Assembly: GCA_900544675.1 (NCBI GenBank)
Contig: UQVZ01000016.1
Coordinates: 19,930-83,929 of the forward strand
Source of the DNA: an uncultured Bacteroides sp.
GTDB lineage: Bacteria; Bacteroidota; Bacteroidia; Bacteroidales; Bacteroidaceae
DNA: 64,000 nucleotides
Reading direction: 5' to 3'
Shown here: one piece after another, positions 22,522 to 31,318 of the stretch
Numbering within the stretch: the stretch's first letter is position 1
Layout: each line of letters begins with the position of its first letter
Position numbers and translations under genes: made by a program
Notes under the pieces: model-generated
Told to the model about the DNA's origin: nothing
The model's input: the letters and a program-made list of their open reading frames with translations, nothing else
Database searches by the model: none

Positions 22522-24378
22522 TTAGTCTTTAGGAGTTATCACTACTTTCACTTTCGGACGGTAATCCAAAGCCGGCAACTGTACTGTCAGCTTGTCCGCG
22601 TCGAACTTGGTCCATTCTTTTCCGTCAATCCATACCTGAGTCAGTTTCACGCTGCCTACCGGCAAGATATCAGGCTGTACACGCAAAATGTTGTCTTTGA
22701 AACCATTTACCATCGGTTTGAAATACAAGGTAAGCGGCTTCTTGGTGTTCAGCAGGTTGGTATAAGTGGCTGCCAGATAAGCCAATTCAACCGAATGGTA
22801 AGCACTCATCGAGTGACTACCCTTCTTACGTTCGGTACCCAACAGATAAGGCAGACCGTTAGCCAATACGTTAAAGTAAACCGCACCGTCTTCATGGTCG
22901 AGGAAGTAAGTGTTATAGAAGGCTGCCGACTCACGCGCATATTTCAGGTATTCTTCCTTGCCATAGATACCATACAGGATTTCGTATGCCAAGATAGCCT
23001 GTTCCTGCTGCCACCAGGCTTTCCGGTCGTGCCATGCGAAACGGTAATATTCCTGGTTTCCGTGCAGACGGCGTTCCATGACATCATACCAACCGCCACG
23101 CTGTACATCCAAGCCGACTTCCGGCATCACTTCCGCGATATGCTGTGCAAACTCTTCGTAAGACTTTTTCGGACAAATGCTGTTGATACGCATCAGGTTC
23201 CATGCAATCTTCAGATTGTGTCCTACTACGGCACGGTCTTGCTGCCATCCCCAAGTCAGGTCGTGGCTCCAGTCATCCATGAAACGTTCGTTGACAAACG
23301 GGCTGTTTTCGTAGTCAGGGAAGTGTTTCGTAATCGTATCTGCCGTATACTCCAGGAAATCCTTGTATTTCTGTTCCTCGGTTGCCAGATATAGGTTAAT
23401 CAAGTAAGCAGGAGCATGGTCGCCTACCGAGTTCCAGTTCTTGCGCATGCGGTTCGGACCCAGGCTAGGGCTATCCGGACTCAACAATACCGGGTCGATA
23501 TGCGAATAATAACCTTCACCCTTCTTATCTTTAAAGAAACGTTCGAAAAGGTCAATGGTCAGTTCGGCATCACGCAAGATGGAAGCGTCCCCATTGACAC
23601 GGTAAGTCTGGATAGGACCAGCCAACGCGTAAATCTGCTCATACATCGGAATGGCGTCATAGTCATCACCGAACTCTGAAGTGAAGATTTTCTTTTCCTT
23701 ATCTCCGTCGATATCAATGCCGTGATACCAATATACCACATTTTCATCCACATCGTAGAAACGCATGTGTTTCTTCAGGTATTCCACACCTTTTTCCGCC
23801 GTTTCCAGGAAAATGTCTTCGCCGGTCATCATAAAAGCCGATGCCATACCGTAAATCATACGTGAGATGGTATCTGTCTCCTGACGGAAAGAATTCACTT
23901 CCCGCTTGCCGCCCAAGCTGACAGCCGTACGGTATTTCTCGTAATCAATCTCACCGTCGCCGAACTGGGCACGGACAAAGAAATTACAGATGCTCTTTGC
24001 CTGATTGGCCCACCAGTTGGATTCTTCGAAACGGAACTTGCCCAGCTCTCTTTCAGGGAAATCAATCTGTTTGGCTTCAAAGGTATATTGTCCGTCATGC
24101 TGCGGATAGAAAATACCGAATACAAAAGCCATGCGTCCGTCTTGTGCCAACAGCTGATACAGATTGCCTGTAGCATCCTGATAAGGCTCGTCCAAGTTAC
24201 GCATCAATCGGGCAAACGTCGTATCCGTCAACAAGACCGGGAAAGAACGTTTATCCGTAGTAGTCAAAGAAAAGCTTTTTTCGCTCTCATTAAAATCACT
24301 TACATATCCGGCAATCAAATCCGTAAATTCAAACTGCATCTTGTCGGCAGGTTTGAATACTTTAAAATTGTCTTTCAT
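22522..24378 (-). CDS. AGE-family (N-acylglucosamine 2-epimerase-like) protein
   Basis: 618 residues, longer than the usual 400 because of an N-terminal extension of about 130 residues (KVFKPADKMQFEFTDLIAGY) and a beta-rich C-terminus after 560. The middle holds the alpha/alpha-barrel motifs of the AGE superfamily: DDWSHDLTWGWQQDRAVVGH, NLKIAWNLMRI and YYRFAWHDRKAWWQQEQAIL. These carry the His and Arg/Glu positions used for sugar epimerisation or isomerisation. The substrate is unknown. It stands 35 bp after the REC-PP2C phosphatase and 4 bp before a STAS gene. It is probably cytoplasmic, as no leader is seen. Confidence 0.78.
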   Translation of the reverse strand: MKDNFKVFKPADKMQFEFTDLIAGYVSDFNESEKSFSLTTTDKRSFPVLLTDTTFARLMRNLDEPYQDATGNLYQLLAQDGRMAFVFGIFYPQHDGQYTFEAKQIDFPERELGKFRFEESNWWANQAKSICNFFVRAQFGDGEIDYEKYRTAVSLGGKREVNSFRQETDTISRMIYGMASAFMMTGEDIFLETAEKGVEYLKKHMRFYDVDENVVYWYHGIDIDGDKEKKIFTSEFGDDYDAIPMYEQIYALAGPIQTYRVNGDASILRDAELTIDLFERFFKDKKGEGYYSHIDPVLLSPDSPSLGPNRMRKNWNSVGDHAPAYLINLYLATEEQKYKDFLEYTADTITKHFPDYENSPFVNERFMDDWSHDLTWGWQQDRAVVGHNLKIAWNLMRINSICPKKSYEEFAQHIAEVMPEVGLDVQRGGWYDVMERRLHGNQEYYRFAWHDRKAWWQQEQAILAYEILYGIYGKEEYLKYARESAAFYNTYFLDHEDGAVYFNVLANGLPYLLGTERKKGSHSMSAYHSVELAYLAATYTNLLNTKKPLTLYFKPMVNGFKDNILRVQPDILPVGSVKLTQVWIDGKEWTKFDADKLTVQLPALDYRPKVKVVITPKD

Positions 24379-24413
24379 AAAAAAAGGTTTTTATTGGGTT
24401 CTACATTATCTTG

Positions 24414-25580
24414 TTATTTCAAACGTTTAAGCACCAGCATGGTAATGTCATCGCTCTGCGGTTCGTTGCCGACAAAGTCTTTCAGGTCTTCCAGAATGGC
24501 TTCCGAGATTTCTTCGCTTCCGGCACCCGGCACACTCTTCAATGTCTTTTCCAGACCGCTTTCCGAGAACATTTCGCGGTTTTCATTGAAAGCTTCAGTC
24601 ACACCGTCGGTATACAGAATCAAGGCATCTCCCGGCTCCAATGTCAAACTCGAATTCGCATATACGAAATCATCGAAGACTCCCACAATGAAATTCTTCG
24701 AGAGCGGCAAAGGCTCCACGGTATTGTTCCTGCGCAACAAATAGGGAGGGTTATGTCCCGCATTGGTATAATCCACTTCACCCGTCTTGATGTTGTAAAT
24801 GCCATAAAATACCGTTACGAACATCGAGTCGAGACTTTCGTTGCACAGCAACTTATTGACATAATTGATGCACTCGTGCGACGGTACCCCTCTGATTCCG
24901 GTAGCACGGATCAAGGTGCGGCTCACCGCCATAAATAAAGATGCAGGGACTCCCTTGCCCGAGACATCCGCAATGACAAAACCGATACGCTCTTCGTCTA
25001 TCTGGAAGAAATCGTAAAAATCTCCGCCCACGTCTTTTGCCGGAGTCATGGAAGCATAAATATCCACTACATCCGCCAGCTTGGGGAACGGCGGAAACTT
25101 ACGAGGCAAAATAGCCTGCTGGATTTCACCGGCTACAGCCAAATCATTTTTCAAAGACTCCAGCTGGTCATGCTCGCATTGCGACGCCCTGACAAAATTT
25201 ATCTGTTCGACCGCCTTCTCTATCGTGCGCGACAAATCGTCCAGATCAATAGGCTTGGTTGCAAAGTCGAATGCCCCATTGTTCATTGCTGTGCGGATAT
25301 TGTCCATATCTCCGTATGCCGATACCATGATACACTTCAATGCCGGATTCCTCATCTCATTGATGCGGGTAAGCAAAGTGAGCCCGTCCATTTCAGGCAT
25401 ATTGATATCGCTCAGGATAATATCGAAATCTTTCTTCTCCAGCACGAGTTGCAAGGCTTCCAAGCCATTGTGCGCAAAAGTGAATTCATATTCCCCCTTA
25501 CGGATTTTTCGGCGGAAATACTGGGTCAGCAATATTTCCAAATCAAGTTCGTCGTCTACGCTTAAAATCTTAACTGCCAT
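24414..25580 (-). CDS. Response regulator with PP2C (SpoIIE/RsbU-type) phosphatase domain
   Basis: 388 residues. The receiver domain (1-125) has acidic pocket residues in VDDE and the phosphorylation Asp58 in ILSDINMPEMDG, with Thr/Ser in VSAYG and Lys in FATKPID. After a helical linker, the PP2C phosphatase (about 170-388) shows QQAILPRKFP, AKDVGGDFYDFF, VIADVSGKGVPASLFMA, NAGHNPPYLLR, LYTDGVTEAF and SDDITMLVLK. It should dephosphorylate the STAS proteins when its receiver is activated. No receiver is fused to either kinase in the array, so this protein is a plausible target of the kinase at 13.2 kb (inference). Confidence 0.9.
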   Translation of the reverse strand: MAVKILSVDDELDLEILLTQYFRRKIRKGEYEFTFAHNGLEALQLVLEKKDFDIILSDINMPEMDGLTLLTRINEMRNPALKCIMVSAYGDMDNIRTAMNNGAFDFATKPIDLDDLSRTIEKAVEQINFVRASQCEHDQLESLKNDLAVAGEIQQAILPRKFPPFPKLADVVDIYASMTPAKDVGGDFYDFFQIDEERIGFVIADVSGKGVPASLFMAVSRTLIRATGIRGVPSHECINYVNKLLCNESLDSMFVTVFYGIYNIKTGEVDYTNAGHNPPYLLRRNNTVEPLPLSKNFIVGVFDDFVYANSSLTLEPGDALILYTDGVTEAFNENREMFSESGLEKTLKSVPGAGSEEISEAILEDLKDFVGNEPQSDDITMLVLKRLK

Positions 25581-25617
25581 TGTTTATGTTATTCTTAAAA
25601 TTATATTTCCTGTTCGG

Positions 25618-25688
25618 ATGACCCGCACGCGTCTACACGTTCAAAACCTGTAGTATCACAGACCGAAGCGATTCCTGCGACGGGTCAT
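25618..25688. repeat. Inverted repeat between the REC-PP2C gene and the lipoprotein gene
   Basis: ATGACCCGCA at 25618-25627 is matched by TGCGACGGGTCAT at 25676-25688: eight perfect pairs (ATGACCCG/CGGGTCAT), and the GCA/TGC pairs too if two bases are skipped. The loop is about 50 nt. It lies between two same-strand genes and may mark the boundary of two transcripts. There is no T-run, so it is not a standard terminator. Confidence 0.35.
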
Positions 25689-25694
25689 ACCACA

Positions 25695-26978
25695 CTATTC
25701 ATGAACCGCACGGATGGTACGTCCGCTACCACGCGTGAATCCATTTCCTAACTCATATGATACAGGATTAAGGAACAAACCTTCCGCATACATATCTCCT
25801 GCGTCATCCAAATCCGAGCTCCAATAAAAGCCACGCATATTTTGGTATTCTTTCGCTGTCTGCCACATGGTACCTGCCAGCGGAATAATGATGCTGTTTC
25901 CGTTAGGTCCGGTCACCGTATAAATCTTCTGTTCGCCTATTGTTCCTGCAACCCATGTACATTGTTTCATCAGTTCCTCTATTTCTTCCAAGGTCGGCAT
26001 CCGCCAGCCTTCGCCCAACAGCTGTACAGCCGCATCGTCTTCGGCATCCAGACGGGTCTTGTCGTCAGGAGTTCCGAACTCGGCATTCGTACAATATTTG
26101 GTCATTGACTTCGGAGTTCCGCTGCAATGAACATAATTGGTAAAGTCGTAAAAAGCTTTCGGAGCCGTTTCACCCCATGCGAAAAGCAATCCTGTCTGTT
26201 CAGATTTGGCTGCCCCGATATTGGTTTTTGCCCACTTAATACCTGAAGGCAAGCCCAAATCCACATATTTCATCGATTGGCGGTCGCCCGGAATCACGGC
26301 ACGCACACAATGTCCCATCGGACGTTTTCCTTCTTTCCAATTAATGGAAGAAGGCGAAAGTGACAAGCCGTCGCTATACATACAGTTGTCGCCTATCACC
26401 GAAGAAGCCCAATAATACGACCCTTTCCCGGCATAAAGCATATTGGTACCCTGCATGGCACCGGTTGCGGGGAAAAACAATTGTACACCGTTGATATTGC
26501 TTGTAGCCACAAATACGGAAGAACCGTCTTCGGCTGTAATCGTCTCCCAAGTACAATTGTCGTATAACTCCTGCCATTCGTCCCAGGTAGGTGTACACCA
26601 GTCACCGCCCCAATTCACACGAGCGGCATCGTCTTCGGGCTGCAACTCGGTCAATCCGTCAATAAATCCGTTATCGCCACACAATACCTCACTGTTATAT
26701 TTGGTAAGCGTACTGTCTGCACCCGTACAATATTTATAGGTAGCTACCGTATATGATTCTTTCGGAACGGTTTCGCCCCATGAGAAGAACACCGAACCGT
26801 TTACACTCACATCTTCCGTCGCCCATAAAGCTCCCGAAGGCAATCCCAAGTCGACATATTCATGCCCTTCATGCAAATTCTTATTTTCTTCACCGGACAA
26901 TCCGTCTGACGCATCATCGTCACACGAAATGCTAAACACTGAAGTCAAAATCACAAATAATCCAATCCACTTCTTCAT
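25695..26978 (-). CDS. Lipoprotein with two FISUMP-like domains
   Basis: 427 residues. The leader MKKWIGLFVILTSVFSISC ends in a lipobox Cys. Two copies of one domain follow: YVDLGLPSGALWATEDVSVN...FFSWGE (about 40-230) and YVDLGLPSGIKWAKTNIGAA...LFAWGE (about 238-425). Each continues with W-x(T/M)PT, then an aromatic Y-x-W-S-S element, and ends CVRAV or TIRAV. This resembles the Fibrobacter-type paralogous domain (Fib_succ_major), common on Bacteroidetes surface lipoproteins and of unknown role. It is the last gene of the 38.3-25.7 kb array, 28 bp behind the MFS gene. Confidence 0.75.
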   Translation of the reverse strand: MKKWIGLFVILTSVFSISCDDDASDGLSGEENKNLHEGHEYVDLGLPSGALWATEDVSVNGSVFFSWGETVPKESYTVATYKYCTGADSTLTKYNSEVLCGDNGFIDGLTELQPEDDAARVNWGGDWCTPTWDEWQELYDNCTWETITAEDGSSVFVATSNINGVQLFFPATGAMQGTNMLYAGKGSYYWASSVIGDNCMYSDGLSLSPSSINWKEGKRPMGHCVRAVIPGDRQSMKYVDLGLPSGIKWAKTNIGAAKSEQTGLLFAWGETAPKAFYDFTNYVHCSGTPKSMTKYCTNAEFGTPDDKTRLDAEDDAAVQLLGEGWRMPTLEEIEELMKQCTWVAGTIGEQKIYTVTGPNGNSIIIPLAGTMWQTAKEYQNMRGFYWSSDLDDAGDMYAEGLFLNPVSYELGNGFTRGSGRTIRAVHE

Positions 26979-27006
26979 AGTCTCATTTTTTAGATTCTAC
27001 ATTTAT

Positions 27007-28221
27007 TTATTCCATCAAAGGTTTTTTGGGAAGCGTACGCGCAAACAGCAACACCAAAATACCGACTACAACCGTAGTGATAGCTGATATCAAAAAACGC
27101 ATACGGCTGGCTCCCTCAGCCGCATTGTTTACAAACAAGTCGATATATAAGGGCGAAACGAACTGCCCCAACTGAGCAACCGACATGATGATAGCTACCC
27201 CCAACGTACGCTGGCGCGGGGTAACAATGCGGGGCAAGAAAAGGGAAATCGGAGGCAAGGCAAAACCTCCTCCCAAGCCTACAACCAGACAGCCCGCCAT
27301 CAGAATGCCGTATGAATGCGAACAGGCAATGATGACATAGCCCACAGCCATTATAACTGTAGCAAAAGGCATTGTCCAGTCTTTCAGATTACGCATAATC
27401 CACGCCAGCAACACCCCGGCTATGATGGCAGGAATACGCATCAGCGAGAGCGCATAACCGCACTCTTTCGCGTCGCCAATGCCCTCTACATCCATGAACA
27501 ACGCCAAATCGGTATTTATCACAAAATAGCAGGCAAAAATCATCATCGCGAAAAATGCCAGAATGTATATCTTTTTATTCATCTTCTGCTTCTTCACGCT
27601 TCCGTCAGCCCCTTTCGGTTTAGGTGCCATAGGCGGAATGGAGGGCATAAACAAAGATGTAAGCACAATAGAGACAATCACAAAGGCATAACACAAGAAA
27701 GAGTATCGCCACGAAATGCTCGCCAACACTCCCGAAAGGCTCATGAAAAGCAGTCCGCCAAACTGATTGAACGAACCTTGTATGCCCAAAAGCTTGCTGC
27801 GCCGGTTGGTATCGGGCGCAAAATCGAAAATCAACGAAGTGGACAAAGGAGTCATGATACCCAGCCCGACTCCGAAGAAAAGACGCATCAGCAACAGCAG
27901 ACGGAAATCGTTCACGAACCCGCCTCCTACACCGAAAATCAGAAACAGCGTCATTCCCGTAAGCAAGAGCTTCTTCTTGTCAATCCGGGCAGTCAGACGT
28001 GCCGAGTAAAGCCCTATCGGCATCATCACCAAAGTAGGCAAGGTCAATACCAGCTTGGCTTGGGTTTCCGATATATGAGGAAACGCGTCACGGATAGCCG
28101 CCAGTGCCGGCGATACGGCCGTCGGCGCCATAATAGTCAACACAGATACCGACAAGATAGACGGTATCAGCATCTTCGAATATTTTTTCTCTTCTATTTT
28201 GTCTTCCATATTCTTTTTCAT
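27007..28221 (-). CDS. MFS transporter
   Basis: 404 residues with about 12 membrane helices. A short charged N-terminus is followed by SKMLIPSILSVSVLTIMAPT. The loop between helices two and three reads GLYSARLTARIDKKKLLLTG, a form of the MFS G-x-x-x-D/R-x-x-G/R-R motif. A central charged loop (PPMAPKPKGADGSVKKQKM) separates the two halves. It should be an inner-membrane symporter or exporter. It starts one base after the stop of the outer-membrane barrel gene, which suggests that the two form a transport pair. Substrate unknown; organic acids are plausible given the ThDP enzyme next door. Confidence 0.85.
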   Translation of the reverse strand: MKKNMEDKIEEKKYSKMLIPSILSVSVLTIMAPTAVSPALAAIRDAFPHISETQAKLVLTLPTLVMMPIGLYSARLTARIDKKKLLLTGMTLFLIFGVGGGFVNDFRLLLLMRLFFGVGLGIMTPLSTSLIFDFAPDTNRRSKLLGIQGSFNQFGGLLFMSLSGVLASISWRYSFLCYAFVIVSIVLTSLFMPSIPPMAPKPKGADGSVKKQKMNKKIYILAFFAMMIFACYFVINTDLALFMDVEGIGDAKECGYALSLMRIPAIIAGVLLAWIMRNLKDWTMPFATVIMAVGYVIIACSHSYGILMAGCLVVGLGGGFALPPISLFLPRIVTPRQRTLGVAIIMSVAQLGQFVSPLYIDLFVNNAAEGASRMRFLISAITTVVVGILVLLFARTLPKKPLME

Positions 28222-28222
28222 T

Positions 28223-29437
28223 TTACAAGAACATACGGGCAGGCCGTCCTACCGTCACACTCAGACGAAGGTAGTTCACCACTCCGCCAATGTAAGAGGG
28301 CTTATCCGCATTGAATTCCTGCCAGATAAACTGAGGCGTGCAATAATAAGTCAACACCATGCGGCGCGTAAGGCTCAATTTACAATAGGCACAAACGTTC
28401 AATGCCGTAAAGCGGTCGGTAAGCGCGCCTTGCACTTCCGCCTCCACGCCTACCTGAGGCAACCATTTCAATGAAGGAGCCAGCTTGGACGGATATAGGC
28501 GGAAACCCGCCGCGGGAGTAAATGTCTCTTCAAACGAATCTCCTTTCCGCGTAACGACAGGAAGCAACTGGTTCATGAAATCGAAACGTCCGCTGGCATG
28601 AGGAATCAATCCCCGATAACCTAAGTTACCTCCCACGTTCAGGAAAACAGTCGCTCCAAGCCGCTTGTATGCCACTTCCGCCTCATACGAGAAATAAGCG
28701 TCCTTCCCTACAAAATCGGGAATATACTTCTGCATATCAGCTTCGAACTGGCGGTTCACGGAAAAAATCCCGTGCAGCTGCATCCCGTTCTTGAACGCCT
28801 GATGGATACCGGCATACACGCCTTTTAAATTGAACGGTTTGAACTGAGGCTTCAGTCCGATAAAGAACGACGGTCCGCCTTTTTTCTTGAAACTTCCGTC
28901 AAACTCCAAGGCATCGTTGATAAACAGCTTTCTCCCGAATACGTGTGCCGACGATTCCTCTAACGCCATGCGGCCGAAGAACTGGGATTCGGACACCGAA
29001 TTAGCCAAACGGCCTACACGGAACTTGAAGTTCTTCCGGAAGAAATGCTCTATTTCCAGGTTGGTCACCGTCACCATGGCAGATGACGAACCGGAATTAT
29101 CGTTCAGGAAAGAGATGGTAGCATATACGTTGGTCCGCTCCGGAAGGGCAGAAGAAACCATCAGGTCAACCCGCTGCCTGTAATAGGACGGGGCAGTAAG
29201 AGCTGATTTCACATCTTTGTCGTTGACACTCGCCACAGCTACGTCTTGCGCAATCTGCGAACCCAGGTTAATGACATTCAGCTTCGTAATGTCCACATCA
29301 AATCCCTCGCTGGTTTGTGCATAATCTTCCGCGGCATTAAAGGTTGAATCACGCCCTACGTCGAACGTGACTTTCTGGGCATGCGCATAAAGCGCAACCC
29401 CAACCAACATCAATACAATCCATACTTTCCTTCTCAT
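28223..29437 (-). CDS. Outer-membrane beta-barrel (porin-like) protein
   Basis: 404 residues. Signal peptide MRRKVWIVLMLVGVALYAHA, then QKVTFDVGRDSTFN. The body is rich in alternating aromatic and polar strands and ends in an amphipathic strand with a terminal aromatic-Leu (GRPARMFL). Segments such as FRVGRLANSVSESQFFGRMA resemble phosphate-selective porins and similar barrels in which the sample plane is lined by Arg. It is probably an outer-membrane channel serving the MFS transporter encoded next to it. I cannot name the family with certainty. Confidence 0.65.
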   Translation of the reverse strand: MRRKVWIVLMLVGVALYAHAQKVTFDVGRDSTFNAAEDYAQTSEGFDVDITKLNVINLGSQIAQDVAVASVNDKDVKSALTAPSYYRQRVDLMVSSALPERTNVYATISFLNDNSGSSSAMVTVTNLEIEHFFRKNFKFRVGRLANSVSESQFFGRMALEESSAHVFGRKLFINDALEFDGSFKKKGGPSFFIGLKPQFKPFNLKGVYAGIHQAFKNGMQLHGIFSVNRQFEADMQKYIPDFVGKDAYFSYEAEVAYKRLGATVFLNVGGNLGYRGLIPHASGRFDFMNQLLPVVTRKGDSFEETFTPAAGFRLYPSKLAPSLKWLPQVGVEAEVQGALTDRFTALNVCAYCKLSLTRRMVLTYYCTPQFIWQEFNADKPSYIGGVVNYLRLSVTVGRPARMFL

Positions 29438-29491
29438 TTTTGTCCTGTTTCGTTAGTTACCGCATTCCTGTCCGATTAAAAAGCGCTTTTC

Positions 29492-31150
29492 TTATACCTT
29501 GCCTAAACTGAAAGGCGGATACACTTCGCTGTCTACCGCCACATCGATGATGCACGGCTTGTTCAGCGCAATGGCGTCTTGCAATGCCGGCAGGAATTCG
29601 TCCAGCTTCTCTACCCGATAGCCCTTAGCCCCACACGCCTCGGCATATTTTACGAAGTCCGGATTATCAAACTGCATATATGCCTCATCGTTGTACATGT
29701 TCAACAAGAACTTCTTGATGATATTGAATTCATTGTTATTGAAAATAATCCAGATAACCGGAATCTGATACTGCACGGCGGTCATCAGCTCGAAACCTGC
29801 CATCTGATAGCATCCGTCGCCTACACCGGCAATCACGACTTTATCCGGATTGGCGCATTTCACTCCCAGGCAACCGTTCGTATGGCTTGCCATCGGTCCG
29901 AAACTTCCCGGATTCTGATAACGCTGGTTCTTGTTCAGTTGCAGGTAGCAGCTCAGCCACAACATGTGTGAGCCTGCATCGCCCATCACAATCGCATTAT
30001 CCGGCAAGTTTTCCGACAATATACGGACAATGTCTCCCGGGAAGATGCGTTTGGCATCTGTATGAAGCGATTCGTTATAATAATGTCCTTCGGGCAACTT
30101 TCCTGCTTGAAGCGGCTGAAGATGCTGTGCTTCCAAAAGCGAGAGAATGCCTTGAAGAGCCGGTTTCACATCGCTTACTACAGCTACATCAGCTTTATAC
30201 ACCTTATTGATTTCAGCCGGATCGATATTGATATGTATCAGTTGTTTGCCTGCATACAAATCCGGTTGAAACGAGAAGGTTGCATTCTGGGCAAACGAAT
30301 TACCCATGGCAAGCACGACTTCCGCTTCACTGAAATACGCATTGGCTGCCGGATCGCCCGATGTTCCATACATGCCTAGACAGAGAGGATGATTTTCCGG
30401 AAGCAATCCTTTGGCGTCCATTGTCTGCACGAAAGGTATCTGATAGGTTTCTACCAGTTGCAACAGTTCTTTGGCAGCTTCGCTACGGATACAGCCATAC
30501 CCGATCAATGCCAACACTTTCTTGTTCTTACTGATAGCATCAGCCAGCATATCTGCTGCCTGTTGCAACGCACTGGCCTCAGCCAAAACCGGCTTGATAC
30601 GGACCTCAATCGGACGGAAGTTGGTCACCTCTGCCGTAGTCACGTCTTTCGGTATATGGATATGAACAGGACCTGGACGGCCATCGAAAGCCGTATTGAT
30701 GGCATCTTCCAGCACGTCGCACGTGTCTTCTGCCCGCTCCAATACATACGATTTCTTTGTCGTAGCCGAAAACATCGCCTGCGAATCGGGCGTGCGGCTC
30801 AAACCGGTAGATTCATTCAATGCCCCTTTTCCGCGTTGGCTCATGGAAGTATATCCTGTAATGGCCAGGACAGGCAACGAATCCGACAAGGCTACAGCCA
30901 TACCGGAAAACAGATTGAAGGCACCCGGACCGCCCGTTGCAAAACATACCCCCAGATTATTGGGATTAAACATCGTATAGCCACAAGCCATAAACGATGC
31001 AGCCTGTTCATTACGAATGATGACAGTCTTTATTTTTTTCGAATCACGCAAAGCCAGCAACATGGAAGCATTGACTTGCCCGCTGCCACCGAATACATAT
31101 TTCACGCCTATATCTTCAAGCGTTTTTACGATAGTCTGATTTACATCCAT
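29492..31150 (-). CDS. ThDP-dependent decarboxylase/acetolactate synthase-like enzyme
   Basis: 552 residues, full length for the family. The N-terminal Pyr domain has the catalytic Glu48 in IIRNEQAASFMACGYT. The central domain follows (AKGLLPENHPLCLGMYGTSG). The C-terminal PP domain has the cofactor motif GVGDGCYQMAGFELMTAVQ, then VIWIIFNNNEFNIIKKF (GDG...NN). It should decarboxylate a 2-oxo acid and either release an aldehyde or form an acyloin. It is not accompanied by ilvN or leucine genes, so a biosynthetic acetolactate synthase is unlikely. Neighbours (tautomerase, DJ-1, cupin, MFS, porin) point to catabolism of an imported acid. Confidence 0.85.
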   Translation of the reverse strand: MDVNQTIVKTLEDIGVKYVFGGSGQVNASMLLALRDSKKIKTVIIRNEQAASFMACGYTMFNPNNLGVCFATGGPGAFNLFSGMAVALSDSLPVLAITGYTSMSQRGKGALNESTGLSRTPDSQAMFSATTKKSYVLERAEDTCDVLEDAINTAFDGRPGPVHIHIPKDVTTAEVTNFRPIEVRIKPVLAEASALQQAADMLADAISKNKKVLALIGYGCIRSEAAKELLQLVETYQIPFVQTMDAKGLLPENHPLCLGMYGTSGDPAANAYFSEAEVVLAMGNSFAQNATFSFQPDLYAGKQLIHINIDPAEINKVYKADVAVVSDVKPALQGILSLLEAQHLQPLQAGKLPEGHYYNESLHTDAKRIFPGDIVRILSENLPDNAIVMGDAGSHMLWLSCYLQLNKNQRYQNPGSFGPMASHTNGCLGVKCANPDKVVIAGVGDGCYQMAGFELMTAVQYQIPVIWIIFNNNEFNIIKKFLLNMYNDEAYMQFDNPDFVKYAEACGAKGYRVEKLDEFLPALQDAIALNKPCIIDVAVDSEVYPPFSLGKV

Positions 31151-31202
31151 TGATTTTAGTTTTTATGAGTGTTCTCATTTTGCCTTGATATATGCTTTCC
31201 AC

Positions 31203-31242
31203 ATGAAGATATACTGCATCAGTCTACGAAGTATATCTTCAT
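31203..31242. repeat. Perfect hairpin between the tautomerase and ThDP-enzyme genes
   Basis: ATGAAGATATACT (31203-31215) and AGTATATCTTCAT (31230-31242) form a perfect 13-bp stem with a 14-nt loop. It lacks a T-run on the minus strand. It lies in the 168-bp gap between two co-directional genes, so an mRNA-stability or processing hairpin is more likely than a terminator. Confidence 0.55.
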
Positions 31243-31318
31243 CTGGGACTGTAGTTGTACTGGCAAAGTGCGGACATTCATTTGGGTTTGATTGAATTGA
31301 ATGATAATGTTAATGTAA

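Noticed and set aside
22393..23394. 333-codon plus-strand frame opposite the STAS and AGE genes
   Set aside because: It is antisense to coding sequence with conserved motifs; no leader, domain or promoter supports it.
27316..28314. 332-codon plus-strand frame opposite the MFS gene
   Set aside because: His/Arg/Gln-rich composition typical of the complement of a membrane-protein gene; no support.
29492..31150. Biosynthetic acetolactate synthase large subunit (ilvB/ilvI)
   Set aside because: No regulatory subunit or other branched-chain amino-acid genes are nearby, and the surrounding genes are catabolic or transport-like.
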